From Geobacillus stearothermophilus ATCC 12980 (GTDB taxonomy: Bacteria > Bacillota > Bacilli > Bacillales > Anoxybacillaceae): a stretch of DNA of 64,000 bases. A model generated the notes under the pieces. It worked only from the letters and a program-made list of their open reading frames with translations. It had not been told where the DNA came from and searched no databases. How positions within the stretch are numbered: the first letter of the stretch is position 1; every line of letters starts with the position of its first letter. The stretch is taken from the NCBI RefSeq assembly GCF_030369615.1, contig NZ_CP128494.1:2747501-2811500 (forward strand), read 5' to 3'. This document shows positions 26,542 to 35,493 of this stretch, piece by piece. A program made the position numbers and the translations under genes.

Positions 26542-27987
26542 TTATAATTCCCATTTCTCGATGTCCATCTGAAGATGCCCATGAGCGCCAAAGAAAATCG
26601 TTTGGTCGTCCGGATGCGGAAAAAACCGCGCAGTGAACGTCTCTTCGCCATCATTGACGAACAGTTCGATCGATGACGTATCAAGGAAAACATGAAGCGA
26701 ACGAAGACGTGGCAATCGACATTGCCGCTTCTCCGTCAGTCCGTTCACAAAGCTTTTCCGTTCAAGCGTCAATACCCCTTCGTCACTATTGTAAACAAGG
26801 CGAGCCGCATGGCGAAAGTAAATTTCCATCATGCTTCCGAACAGTTCGATATTGTCGAGGCGAAGTTCGATCGCATCTCCCTCGAGTCCCGGCCATGACC
26901 TCAGCTCATTCACCACAGTGGCGCTTGGATATGCTACTTTTTGTTTGCGCAACTGTTTCAGCTCTTCCACTGGCGTCTGTCTCAGCTTGCCGCCAGTGAG
27001 GCGAAGTTCGCGCGGCAAGGTGAGCGCGTGCACCCAGCGGTGGCTCACTGTCGGCTGACGGTCTTCATCCTGGTCCGGCACGCCCATCCAGCCGATGAGG
27101 ATGCGCCGCCCGTTCCGGTCAAGCATCGTTTGCGGGGCGTAAAATTCAAAGCCGCGATCAAGCTCCTCAAACGTCCCGTGAAGGAATTCGGCCCGTTCGT
27201 AGTCGAAGCGGCCGACAAAATAACCTGACTGGTAGACGTTTTGGTAGCGCATGCCGTCCGGTTTTAATCCTTGCGGGCAGACGATGAGTACGTCTTGCCC
27301 ATCTAATGGAAACAAGTCTGGGCATTCCCACATATAGCCAAACGGACCAAGCCCGTTCATGTTGCCGCCAGCAATTGGGCCAAGATGCTCCCAATGACAA
27401 AGATCAGCGGAACGAAACAGCACCGCTTTTCCATCGCCGCTTTCGCTTTGCGCCCCCAGGATCATATACCAATGGCCCTGATACCGCCATACTTTCGGAT
27501 CGCGGAAATGGGCCGTATATCCGTCCGGAAGTGTAATGACGACGCCTTTTTTTGTAAAATGAATGCCATCTTCCGATACGGCCATGCATTGGTACGTTTG
27601 GCGGTTTCCTTGTTCATCTTTCACATTGCCAGTGTAAAACAGCACGAGTTTTCCATCGCAACTAATCGCACTGCCGGAATAGCAACCATCTTTGTCATAC
27701 CATTCGCTTGGCGCTAACGCAATCGGCGCTGCTTGCCAATGAACCAAGTCTGGGGATGTATAATGCCCCCAGAACTTGGCGCCATGGCCGGTGCGAAACG
27801 GCATCCATTGGTAGAAGACGTGATACGTTCCGTGCCAGTCGATCAGCCCGTTTGGATCGTTCATCAACCCGACAGGAGGCATGAGATGGTAGCGAAGCCG
27901 ATACCGGTCACGATTGACAAGAGTCTCATATTTTTCGACTTCAGCGTATGCTTGTTCAATAAGTTTCTGTTCCCGTTCGGATTTCAT
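26542..27987 (-). CDS. sacA: Sucrose-6-phosphate hydrolase (GH32)
   Basis: Cleaves intracellular sucrose-6-phosphate to glucose-6-phosphate and fructose. The 481-residue protein has the three GH32 acidic motifs: the nucleophile in MNDPNG (about residue 42), the transition-state stabiliser in FRDPK, and the acid/base glutamate in MWECPD. A C-terminal beta-sandwich follows. It resembles SurA of B. stearothermophilus and SacA of B. subtilis. Ribosome site GAGGGGACAAGCGG. It begins 12 bp after sacP and ends the operon. Confidence 0.95.
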   Translation of the reverse strand: MKSEREQKLIEQAYAEVEKYETLVNRDRYRLRYHLMPPVGLMNDPNGLIDWHGTYHVFYQWMPFRTGHGAKFWGHYTSPDLVHWQAAPIALAPSEWYDKDGCYSGSAISCDGKLVLFYTGNVKDEQGNRQTYQCMAVSEDGIHFTKKGVVITLPDGYTAHFRDPKVWRYQGHWYMILGAQSESGDGKAVLFRSADLCHWEHLGPIAGGNMNGLGPFGYMWECPDLFPLDGQDVLIVCPQGLKPDGMRYQNVYQSGYFVGRFDYERAEFLHGTFEELDRGFEFYAPQTMLDRNGRRILIGWMGVPDQDEDRQPTVSHRWVHALTLPRELRLTGGKLRQTPVEELKQLRKQKVAYPSATVVNELRSWPGLEGDAIELRLDNIELFGSMMEIYFRHAARLVYNSDEGVLTLERKSFVNGLTEKRQCRLPRLRSLHVFLDTSSIELFVNDGEETFTARFFPHPDDQTIFFGAHGHLQMDIEKWEL

Positions 27988-27999
27988 CCGCTTGTCCCC

Positions 28000-29376
28000 T
28001 CACTCTTCTTCTTCACGGAACTTTAGAAGGAATGTCGCCACAAACGCTGAAACGACGGCAATGGCAAAACCGATTAAGTAGTGCATTAAGTTCGTGAGCC
28101 CTTCCGGCGCAACGATGGCGATCATCGGGATGCCGGTCAACCCGTAGGCATTAGCTACTACATTCGTAAATACGACGTACGCTCCGCCGAGCGCGCCGCC
28201 AATGGCCGCAGCGATAAACGGCTTCCGGTATTTTAAGTTCACCCCGAAAATGACTGGCTCGGTAATGCCTAAAAAAGCTGACAAGGCCGCCGGCAACGCA
28301 ATCTCTTTTGTTTTTGTCCGCTTCGATTTGACAAATACAGCCAAACCGGCGCCGCCTTGGGCGACGTTGGCCATCGACCAAATTGGCAGTAAATAGTTGA
28401 CCCCAAGTTTCGCCAACAAGTTCGCTTCAATGGCATGAAAGCTATGATGCACACCGGTAATGACGATCATCGAGTACAATCCACCAAAGATAAGGCCAGC
28501 TAACGCACCGCCATAATGGTAAACAAAGTTCAACACCTTCGTAATCCCATCGCCAAGCAAATTGCCGAGCGGACCAATGGCCAAAATCGTAATAAATCCC
28601 GTCAAAATGACGGTCACAAATGGAACAACAAGCAAACTGACCGCATGGGGAACAACTTTTCGCAATCCACGCTCCACTTTGCTCATCACATACGTCGCCA
28701 GCAAAATCGGCACGACCGTCCCTTGATACCCGACCATAGCGATATCAAAGCCAAGAAAATGCATATACTTTGGCTTGGCCTCGGCCAATCCCCACGGGTT
28801 TAATAGCGCCGGGTGAGTCATAATACCGCCGATGACCGCCCCTAAAAACGGCGTGCCTCCAAATTCTTTCGCCGCGCTAAAGCCGATTAAAATTGGCAAA
28901 ATAATAAACGCCGCACTCGAAAACATATCAAGCAAAATATACAGCGGGCTGTCTGCCGCCACCCATTTGAACGCCTTCATCATCCCAAGCAAACCCATTA
29001 ACAAACCGCTCGCGACAATGGCTGGGATGATTGGGACAAAAATGTTTGACAACGTCTTCGCAAAGCGGGCGAGCGGATTCATTTTTTGCTTGATGGCTTC
29101 TTGATGAGCATCAGCATCACCTTGCTGTATCCCTGCTTCCCGGACAAACGCCTCATACACTTTATTCACCACGCCGGTGCCAAAAATAATTTGAAACTGT
29201 CCGGAGCTGGAAAACGCCCCTTTAACCCCTTCAATGTTTTCAATGTCTTTCGCCTCGGCCTTTTTGTCATCTTTTAAGACGAGGCGAAGCCGTGTCGCGC
29301 AATGAGTTACGCTAATGATGTTTTCTTTCCCGCCAAGGAGCGGGATGAGTTGTTTAGCAATGTGTTCATAATTCAT
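28000..29376 (-). CDS. sacP: Sucrose-specific PTS EIIBC
   Basis: Imports and phosphorylates sucrose. The 458-residue protein has an N-terminal EIIB domain with the phosphocysteine in SVTHCATRLRLVL (about C26), then the EIIC membrane domain of about ten helices with a GITEPVIFGVNL signature. It lacks an EIIA domain, so it depends on an EIIA in trans; a separate EIIA gene lies two genes upstream. ATG 29376 follows GGGGAGGAG. Controlled by the RAT/terminator just upstream. Confidence 0.95.
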   Translation of the reverse strand: MNYEHIAKQLIPLLGGKENIISVTHCATRLRLVLKDDKKAEAKDIENIEGVKGAFSSSGQFQIIFGTGVVNKVYEAFVREAGIQQGDADAHQEAIKQKMNPLARFAKTLSNIFVPIIPAIVASGLLMGLLGMMKAFKWVAADSPLYILLDMFSSAAFIILPILIGFSAAKEFGGTPFLGAVIGGIMTHPALLNPWGLAEAKPKYMHFLGFDIAMVGYQGTVVPILLATYVMSKVERGLRKVVPHAVSLLVVPFVTVILTGFITILAIGPLGNLLGDGITKVLNFVYHYGGALAGLIFGGLYSMIVITGVHHSFHAIEANLLAKLGVNYLLPIWSMANVAQGGAGLAVFVKSKRTKTKEIALPAALSAFLGITEPVIFGVNLKYRKPFIAAAIGGALGGAYVVFTNVVANAYGLTGIPMIAIVAPEGLTNLMHYLIGFAIAVVSAFVATFLLKFREEEE

Positions 29377-29422
29377 CGGTGAACTCCTCCCCTTCTGAAT
29401 GATGGTAAAATGAAAAACAAAA

Positions 29423-29519
29423 AAGACCTAAAACATACAAAGGGCGATCTAGCGGCATGACTCACTTGCCGTTCCCTTCATACGTTTTAGGTCTTGCCTG
29501 CTCGAAGCAGTCACAATCC
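29423..29519 (-). promoter_or_regulatory. RAT antiterminator site overlapping a terminator, sacP leader
   Basis: The minus strand shows the ribonucleic antiterminator at 29490-29519 (GGATTGTGACTGC...GCAGGCAAGACC), nearly identical to BglG/SacT-type RATs. It overlaps the left arm of a long terminator (AAGACCTAAAAC... paired with ...GTTTTAGGTCTT, 29423-29497, then T6). Bound SacT would hold the RAT fold and prevent the terminator. Confidence 0.92.
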
Positions 29520-29569
29520 CGCAATATTTCGTTGTCTGTTTTGCATTATACGACAACTTGCTGTTTTTG

Positions 29570-30400
29570 TCAACGCTTTCGCAACCGTTGGATATGGAGG
29601 ACGATATAGGCGAGTTCCTCCTCCGGAAAACGGATGCCATATTCCTTCTCTGCATAGCTTGCCGCTTTTTGTGTACACGCCCATTCCCTTGCATATTTTG
29701 TCTGAATGAGCGCAAGCATCTCCTCATCCATCGAATGAATCGGCTCCCCGTTTTCGATGCGGCTTAAGGCAAAGCGCAAATGAGTGAGCAGCCGCTGGTA
29801 TGAAATGCTTTCCTTATCGATCGATATGCCGAGCTCCGTTTGGATAAGGTCAACGAATTCATGAATGAGCGTCGTCTCGCGCATCGTTTTGTTCATGCTG
29901 GCGGCATCGAGTTTCGCCGTATGAATATGAAGGGCGATATGGGCCACCTCGTCATCGGGAATCTCGATGCCAAGCCGCTCTTTGATCAACTGTTTCGCCC
30001 ATAGCCCAATTTCATACTCCGCCTTATATAGCACTTTAATTTCATTGAGCAATTTGTTTTGAATGCGGTAACCTTGCTTCAACCGCTCGATGGCAAACGA
30101 CAAATGGTCAGTCAGCGCAATATGAATATGGTCGTTGAGCGGTGCTTGCAGTTTGCCTTCCGCATAGCTGATAATTTCTTCGGCAATATCGATATGTTCT
30201 TCTGGCAACGTGCGAAGCAATTGCTGGAACTTCTCATTTTCTTCTTCCATGACGAAAATTTTCTCAATGCGGCCCGGGGGGATGAGATCGTTTTTCCGCT
30301 TTTGAAACGCAATCCCCGGGCCCATGACAATTTTCTCTTTGCCTTCGTCGAGCACGACAACAGCGTTGTTGTTTAAAATCTTATGGATGCGAAACGCCAT
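29570..30400 (-). CDS. sacT: BglG/SacT-family transcriptional antiterminator
   Basis: RNA-binding antiterminator for the sacPA leader. Its 276 residues comprise a CAT RNA-binding domain (1-55, MAFRIHKILNNNAVVVLDE) and two PRD domains (about 65-170 and 171-276). The PRD histidines that PTS proteins phosphorylate are visible (ALTDHLSFAIERL, AHIALHIHTAKLD, LTHLRFALSRI, IVLHIQRL). Ribosome site AAGGGAGGAC before ATG 30400. The RAT switch lies between it and sacP, so sacT itself is transcribed without needing antitermination. Confidence 0.94.
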   Translation of the reverse strand: MAFRIHKILNNNAVVVLDEGKEKIVMGPGIAFQKRKNDLIPPGRIEKIFVMEEENEKFQQLLRTLPEEHIDIAEEIISYAEGKLQAPLNDHIHIALTDHLSFAIERLKQGYRIQNKLLNEIKVLYKAEYEIGLWAKQLIKERLGIEIPDDEVAHIALHIHTAKLDAASMNKTMRETTLIHEFVDLIQTELGISIDKESISYQRLLTHLRFALSRIENGEPIHSMDEEMLALIQTKYAREWACTQKAASYAEKEYGIRFPEEELAYIVLHIQRLRKR

Positions 30401-30418
30401 ATGTCCTCCCTTCCGCCC

Positions 30419-30913
30419 TTATTTCATTTTCACATGAAATAAGACCGTCTCGCCTTTTTTGGCTGATGCCTCGGCCTTTCTCTCAAGGCTTTTGAGGGCA
30501 TCCCCGTTCGTAATGATGATGGGCGTCACCGCGCTTTTCGCTTTCTCGCGCACAAGTGGCAAGTCGACAGAAAGAAGCCGATCGCCCCGCTTCACTCGGT
30601 CGCCGGCTTTGACATAAGCGGTAAACCCTTCCCCGTTCATCGACACGGTGTCGATGCCGACATGGATGAGCAACTCCACACCCGCTGCCGAACGCAAGCC
30701 GATGGCGTGTTTCGTCGGAAAGAGCTGAATGATTTCGCCATCGACCGGAGCGACGACATCCCCATCCGCCGGGTCGATGGCGATACCATCGCCCATCATG
30801 TTTTGCGCAAACACCGGATCCGGCACGTCTTCAAGCGGCACAATCGTCCCGTCAAGCGGTGCGGTGATCATCTCTTCCTTCGGCTGTTGCTTGCCAAACC
30901 ATTTTTTGAACAA
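30419..30913 (-). CDS. PTS EIIA component, glucose family
   Basis: A 164-residue stand-alone EIIA-Glc-type domain with the phosphorylated histidine in ELLIHVGIDTVSMNGEGF (about residue 85) and partner-facing acidic surface (IDPADGDVVAPVDGEI). It supplies phosphate to EIIBC proteins lacking their own EIIA, here plausibly SacP, and may also serve other sugars (compare YpqE). The start is TTG 30913 behind AAAGGATGATG, since no in-frame ATG is available nearby. It is 18 bp upstream of sacT and likely first in the operon. Confidence 0.9.
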   Translation of the reverse strand: MFKKWFGKQQPKEEMITAPLDGTIVPLEDVPDPVFAQNMMGDGIAIDPADGDVVAPVDGEIIQLFPTKHAIGLRSAAGVELLIHVGIDTVSMNGEGFTAYVKAGDRVKRGDRLLSVDLPLVREKAKSAVTPIIITNGDALKSLERKAEASAKKGETVLFHVKMK

Positions 30914-30971
30914 CGAACATCATCCTTTCTTTTGCAGTTCATCTGAAAACAGTATACCGAAACGGAAGAAA

Positions 30972-31265
30972 ACCGCAAGCCGTGCCGCCAAGATTCGGCG
31001 TTTTGATGCCATCGGCGGTAACATCTCCAATCGTTTTTAGCAACAAGGCGCCGAGCTCTTCTTCAACGAAATGGTCAGACATCAACTTCGCTGTCTAAAT
31101 TTGCCCGATCGGATTGGCGATACCTTTGCCGTAAATATCCGGCGCCAAACCGTGCACCGGTTCAAACATTGACGGATATTTGCTGTTGACGTTCATGTTC
31201 GCCACGAGAACGGCTTTCTTGCCAATTCCGTCGCTGGGAATGACGGCAATGTCCCATTTTTTCAT
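30972..31265 (-). pseudogene. Tartrate/isopropylmalate-type dehydrogenase remnant
   Basis: Start MKKWDIAVIPSDGIGK fits the N-terminus of tartrate (3-isopropylmalate-like) dehydrogenases. After a few residues it jumps to the C-terminal part VANMNVNSKYPSMFEPVHG..PDIYGKGIANPIGQI, then a stop, and past the stop the family's end continues in frame (SDHFVEEELGALLLKTIGDVTADGIKTPNLGG). About 230 codons are missing in the middle. This is an internal deletion plus a nonsense mutation, so the product cannot be active. Confidence 0.75.
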
Positions 31266-31403
31266 TCTTGGGAGAATTCCTTCTTTCCTTCCTTGGACAG
31301 AAAGCGCAGCCATTCCTTTCTTTCATCATACAATAACGGTGGTGGATTCACATTTATGATAAAATGAAACTACAAATCATATGGACGATGCGAGGGAGTC
31401 AAT

Positions 31404-32639
31404 ATGTCTTATGATACCGACCCGTTCCGCGGCGAATTTGACAGCCTTGAAGAGTTTGCCGACCGCGTCAGCGACGTGCTGAAATGCCCGGTGACGATCG
31501 AAGATGCGAACCATCGGCTCATCGCCTACAGCGCCCATGACGATTACACCGATCCGGCACGGACGGCGACGATCATCAGCCGGCGCGTCCCGGAAAAAGT
31601 GATCAACAGCTTATGGAAACAAGGCGCCATCCCGGCGCTGCTCAAAAGCCGCGAGCCGGTGCGCGTGCCGCCGATTCATGACGTCGGCCTCGGCAGCCGC
31701 GTCGCTGTGTCGATCTGGAAAAATGATGAGGTGATCGGTTTCATCTGGGTGCTGGAAACGAACCGGACGCTGTCGCCTGAGGAGATGGAATGGCTCAAGC
31801 TCGCCGCCAAGGCAGCGAAAAACAAAGTGTTGCAGCTGTATATGCGCAAAAACAAAAAAGAAGAGCGGGTGCAGGAGCTGTTTTGGAAGTTGCTGACGAG
31901 CCATATCGCGGCCGAAGACGAGATTCGCGCCCATCTCGCTGCCATGCAAATCCCGACCGCACCGCAGTTTGCCGTTGTCGTCTTCCGCTTTGCCGCTGAT
32001 TTGACCGCCGAAATGGAGCGGCAAATTTCTTATCTCTTGCAGACGACTCAGCAACTCCCGCTCCTTCTTTATACGACCGACGGCCGCGATGTGATTTTGC
32101 TTGGGGCGCCCAAAACTGACCAGCCGCTGAAAGAGCTGAGTGCATTCATCGAATCGTTCGCCGCCAAAATGAAAGAACGATTTCACATCCACGATGTGCA
32201 GTGCGGGTTTGGCGGCGTGTACGGTGCCTATCGCCTCATTGAAAAAAGCTACCGCGAAGCGCTCGCCGTCCTGGCGCTGAAAGAAAAGCTCGGCGATGAA
32301 ATCAAGTCGGTTTACGGCTACGCCCAACTCGGTATTTACCAATTTTTTGACTTTTTGCTTAAAAAAAAACGGCAAGGAGGCTGGACCAACCCGGCGCTTG
32401 AGAAATTGCAAGCCTATGACCGCAAACATCACAGCGACTTGGTGAAAACGTTTGAAACATTTTTTGACCATAACGAAAATGTGCAAGAAACCGCTGACGT
32501 CCTCAACGTTCACCCGAACACGCTTGCTTATCGGCTCAAGCGGATTGCCGACATCGCCGAGCTTGATCTCAATGACATGAATCAAAAAATCAAATTATAC
32601 ATCGATATTAAATTAGCGAAATACGAAGCGCGCGGTTGA
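31404..32639 (+). CDS. adeR: PucR/CdaR-family activator of ald (AdeR-like)
   Basis: A 411-residue transcriptional regulator whose C-terminal PucR-type helix-turn-helix (ETADVLNVHPNTLAYRLKRIADIA, about 365-390) binds DNA. The N-terminal portion (1-130) predicts a sensor fold and the middle a GGDEF-like PucR domain. It lies immediately upstream of ald in the same direction, as AdeR (YukF) does in B. subtilis, where it activates ald; that role is inferred here. Ribosome site GCGAGGGAGTCAAT. A GTGGAAATCCAC hairpin follows the stop. Confidence 0.85.
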   Translation: MSYDTDPFRGEFDSLEEFADRVSDVLKCPVTIEDANHRLIAYSAHDDYTDPARTATIISRRVPEKVINSLWKQGAIPALLKSREPVRVPPIHDVGLGSRVAVSIWKNDEVIGFIWVLETNRTLSPEEMEWLKLAAKAAKNKVLQLYMRKNKKEERVQELFWKLLTSHIAAEDEIRAHLAAMQIPTAPQFAVVVFRFAADLTAEMERQISYLLQTTQQLPLLLYTTDGRDVILLGAPKTDQPLKELSAFIESFAAKMKERFHIHDVQCGFGGVYGAYRLIEKSYREALAVLALKEKLGDEIKSVYGYAQLGIYQFFDFLLKKKRQGGWTNPALEKLQAYDRKHHSDLVKTFETFFDHNENVQETADVLNVHPNTLAYRLKRIADIAELDLNDMNQKIKLYIDIKLAKYEARG

Positions 32640-32756
32640 ATTTGTGGAAATCCACAAAACCCACGCGCTTCTTTCTCTTTTTTGAACAACGCCCGGCCCG
32701 TTCCGTCTCTTTTATACTATAAGTAAGGCCACTTTTGATGAGGAGGAACCATATTC

Positions 32757-33890
32757 ATGATTATTGGAGTGCCAAAGGAAATTAAAAATAACGAAAACCG
32801 TGTCGCCATTACGCCGGCTGGCGTATTGTCGTTCGTTCAGGCAGGACATACGGTGCTCATTGAGAAAGAGGCAGGGGTTGGAAGCGGTTTCAGCGACAAT
32901 GATTACGCCCGTGCCGGAGCACAAATCATCGAGCGAGCGGAAGATGTGTGGGCGCAAGCAGATATGGTGATGAAAGTGAAAGAGCCGCTGCCAAGCGAAT
33001 ACCGCTTCTTCCGTCCGGGGCTTGTGCTGTTCACCTACTTGCATTTGGCCGCCGACCCAGAGTTGACGCGCGCGTTAAAAGAAAGCGGCGTTATCGCCAT
33101 CGCCTATGAAACTGTGCAAGTCGGCCGCACGCTGCCGCTGTTGACGCCGATGAGCGAAGTCGCCGGACGGATGGCGGCGCAAATCGGGGCGCAATTTTTG
33201 GAAAAGCCGTACGGCGGCAAAGGCATTTTGCTTGGCGGCGTCCCTGGCGTCGCCCGCGGCAAAGTAGTCATCATCGGCGGCGGGGTCGTCGGCACGAATG
33301 CGGCAAAAGTCGCGGTCGGCCTCGGGGCAGATGTCACGATCATCGACTTGAACGCGGATCGCCTGCGCGAGCTTGACGACATTTTCGGCAACCAAATTAC
33401 GACGCTCATGTCCAACCCGATGAACATTGCCGAAGCGGTCGCAGAGGCCGACCTTGTCATCGGCGCTGTCCTCATCCCAGGGGCGCGGGCGCCGAAGCTC
33501 GTCACCGAGGACATGGTGAAAGCGATGAAACCGGGTTCGGTCATCGTCGATGTCGCCATCGACCAAGGGGGTATTGTCGAGACGAGCGACCACGTCACGA
33601 CGCACGACGACCCGACGTACGTCAAACACGGCGTCGTCCATTATGCGGTCGCCAACATGCCGGGTGCTGTCCCGCGCACCTCGACGATCGCCTTGACGAA
33701 CGTCACGATCCCATACGCCTTGCAAATCGCCAATAAAGGCGTCATGCAAGCCATTACGGACAACCCGGCGCTCGAGCTTGGCGTCAACGTCGCCAACGGC
33801 GAAATCACGTACGAAGCCGTCGCCCGCGACCTCGGCTATCGCTACGTCCCGGCCCGCGAAGCGCTCGGGAAAACGTTGGCTGCCAACTAA
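32757..33890 (+). CDS. ald: Alanine dehydrogenase
   Basis: NAD-dependent reversible deamination of L-alanine to pyruvate, used for alanine catabolism and during sporulation. The 377-residue protein has the N-terminal pyruvate-binding part with [19 protein letters not shown] (catalytic Arg and Lys further on in VMKVKEP), a catalytic histidine in [10 protein letters not shown], and the Rossmann loop [13 protein letters not shown] (about residue 173). Ribosome site TGAGGAGGAACC. Preceded by its probable activator adeR and followed by a strong terminator. Confidence 0.96.
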   Translation: MIIGVPKEIKNNENRVAITPAGVLSFVQAGHTVLIEKEAGVGSGFSDNDYARAGAQIIERAEDVWAQADMVMKVKEPLPSEYRFFRPGLVLFTYLHLAADPELTRALKESGVIAIAYETVQVGRTLPLLTPMSEVAGRMAAQIGAQFLEKPYGGKGILLGGVPGVARGKVVIIGGGVVGTNAAKVAVGLGADVTIIDLNADRLRELDDIFGNQITTLMSNPMNIAEAVAEADLVIGAVLIPGARAPKLVTEDMVKAMKPGSVIVDVAIDQGGIVETSDHVTTHDDPTYVKHGVVHYAVANMPGAVPRTSTIALTNVTIPYALQIANKGVMQAITDNPALELGVNVANGEITYEAVARDLGYRYVPAREALGKTLAAN

Positions 33891-33956
33891 CCATGATGGA
33901 CGCGGCCGACAACGCGCGCTGCCGGCCGCCTGTTCATCATTGTCCATTCCCATGAT

Positions 33957-33984
33957 CGCCCGCTCATAGCGGGCGGCTTTTTTT
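33957..33984 (+). terminator. Terminator after ald
   Basis: CGCCCGCT/AGCGGGCG stem, three-base loop and T8 run. Confidence 0.92.
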
Positions 33985-33989
33985 ATCTT

Positions 33990-34097
33990 AATTAGGCGAG
34001 AAGACTCCCACTTCAACGAAGCGAAGCGGAGTAAGTGGGAGATGAATCGCCTTAACTATATTTTGCTGAAAATAGGATAGATTCAGTAAAATATGGT
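33990..34097 (+). repeat. IS605/TnpB right-end remnant, cut by the IS701 element
   Basis: Contains a CTCCCACTT/AAGTGGGAG stem within an outer AGGCGA/TCGCCT stem. It shares two blocks, GTGGGAGATGAAT and AATAGGATAGA, with the minus strand of the remnant at 46064-46304. It looks like the 3' end of a tnpB element on the plus strand, with the rest lost where the IS701 copy begins. Confidence 0.5.
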
Positions 34098-34150
34098 ATA
34101 ACTGTAGATGAGCAAATTCACTGACATAAATTGACAACTAAACAAAAAAG

Positions 34151-34222
34151 GAGACATGAACCGGACTCCTTGGGTAAAATAGATGTGTTCAAAACCCATT
34201 CACACAAGGAGGTTCATGTCTC
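34151..34222 (+). promoter_or_regulatory. Hairpin sequestering the transposase ribosome site
   Basis: GAGACATGAACC (34151-34162) plus TCCTTG (34167-34172) pair with CAAGGA plus GGTTCATGTCTC (34205-34222), leaving a four-base bulge. The right arm contains the AAGGAGG and ends one base before the start codon. Only transcripts entering from outside would contain both arms. A TAAAAT box between the arms (34175-34180) could start a transcript lacking the left arm. Confidence 0.7.
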
Positions 34223-35410
34223 ATGAATAGATTAGCACATCACCAAGGAATCCACAAGTTTTTCTTCACGTTGGGGTTGACGCTGCAGCTTTCCAAACCG
34301 GTCATCAAGCATCTCATTCATATTGTCGATGCCTTGACCACCAAGGGATTCTCGGGAACATTGACTGATATTCATTACTGGAGCTTTCATCCGAATCATC
34401 GAACGACGCTCCGTCACTTTTTCACGAAAAGCCCTTGGAACGAGGAAAGGCTGCTTGGGAAGCTTCAAGAGTGGATCCTTTCCCAGGTCGAACGACTGGC
34501 CAAACGGAAGAATCAACCCCTTTTTGTTTCGATTGATGATACGATTTGCCAAAAAACGAAGCCTTCGTCACGGGCTGTGCACGCCATTCAAGGGTGCGAC
34601 TGGCACTACTCGCATAAAGATCATCAATCGGTCTGGGGGCATTCGCTCGTTTGGCTGATGGTGCACACCTTCACGCAGGCGTTCCCATTTGCGTTCCGCC
34701 TGTATGACAAGAAAGCGGGAAAAAGCAAGATCGACCTGGCGATCGAGATGCTTTCCTCGCTCAAGGTGAAGCGGGCTCAGCCGGTGTATGTGCTCATGGA
34801 TTCGTGGTATCCGTCCAAAAAGCTCATCGAAGCCTGTCTGAAACAGGGATTCCATGTCATCGCGATGCTCAAGACGAACCGGATTCTCTACCCGAAAGGC
34901 ATCGCCATCCAAGCCAAGCAGTTTGCCCGCTATATCGAGTCCAAAGACACCCGCCTCGTCACGGTGGGGCAGGAGCGTTATCGCGTGTATCGCTATGAGG
35001 GGGCGATCCATGGCCTCGATGACGCGGTGGTGTTGCTGGCTTGGAAGGCGGATCAGCCGATGGCGCCGGAACATCTTCATTGCATCTTGAGCACCGACCG
35101 GGAACTCGGGGACGAAGACATCTTGCGTTACTACGCCCAGCGCTGGACGATCGAGTGCTTTTTCCGGCAGGCGCAAGATCAACTGAAGCTGGATGGATAC
35201 CGCGTTCGCCACATTCGGGCGGTGAAACGGTATTGGGCGGTGGTGTTGCTCTCCTGCGTGTACAGCATCGCCGAATCCCGACAAAACCTCTCCACCAGGC
35301 TGGAGCTTCTTCGGTCGCGGAAAGACCACAGCGTCGTCGAGTTCATTTATGACGCTGCAAAGCAAGATATTCCCATTGATGTGATCAAAAAACAGCTCCG
35401 TATCGCGTAA
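34223..35410 (+). CDS. IS701-family DDE transposase
   Basis: A 395-residue RNase-H-like transposase with the three acidic residues placed as in the IS4/IS701 superfamily: D in FVSIDDTICQKT (about residue 97), D in YVLMDSWYPSKK (about 193) and E in WTIECFFRQAQDQLKLDGYRVR (about 312, the YREK-like region). The frame is intact. ATG 34223 with AAGGAGG upstream, itself buried in a hairpin. It differs from the IS110 element by mechanism (cut-and-paste). Confidence 0.93.
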   Translation: MNRLAHHQGIHKFFFTLGLTLQLSKPVIKHLIHIVDALTTKGFSGTLTDIHYWSFHPNHRTTLRHFFTKSPWNEERLLGKLQEWILSQVERLAKRKNQPLFVSIDDTICQKTKPSSRAVHAIQGCDWHYSHKDHQSVWGHSLVWLMVHTFTQAFPFAFRLYDKKAGKSKIDLAIEMLSSLKVKRAQPVYVLMDSWYPSKKLIEACLKQGFHVIAMLKTNRILYPKGIAIQAKQFARYIESKDTRLVTVGQERYRVYRYEGAIHGLDDAVVLLAWKADQPMAPEHLHCILSTDRELGDEDILRYYAQRWTIECFFRQAQDQLKLDGYRVRHIRAVKRYWAVVLLSCVYSIAESRQNLSTRLELLRSRKDHSVVEFIYDAAKQDIPIDVIKKQLRIA

Positions 35411-35493
35411 GGGGTACCCTGTTTGTCTCTCTAACCATGGAAATTATTGTAATGAAAAATGCTCATCTACAGTTATGAAGCAAAGGAGTGATG

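Larger units (their letters stand above)
34098..35475 (+). mobile_element. IS701-family insertion sequence
   Basis: About 1.38 kb bounded by a 17-bp perfect inverted repeat (ATAACTGTAGATGAGCA at 34098-34114 and its complement at 35459-35475). The outermost two or three bases may be target duplication rather than element. Inside is one intact transposase. The right end lies only seven bases from the ribosome site of thiD. Confidence 0.85.

Noticed and set aside
31611..32585. 324-codon minus-strand frame opposite adeR
   Set aside because: Antisense to a well supported regulator; no ribosome site or domain.
33075..34016. 313-codon minus-strand frame opposite ald
   Set aside because: Asp/Arg-rich shadow typical of GC-rich genes read backward; crosses the ald terminator.
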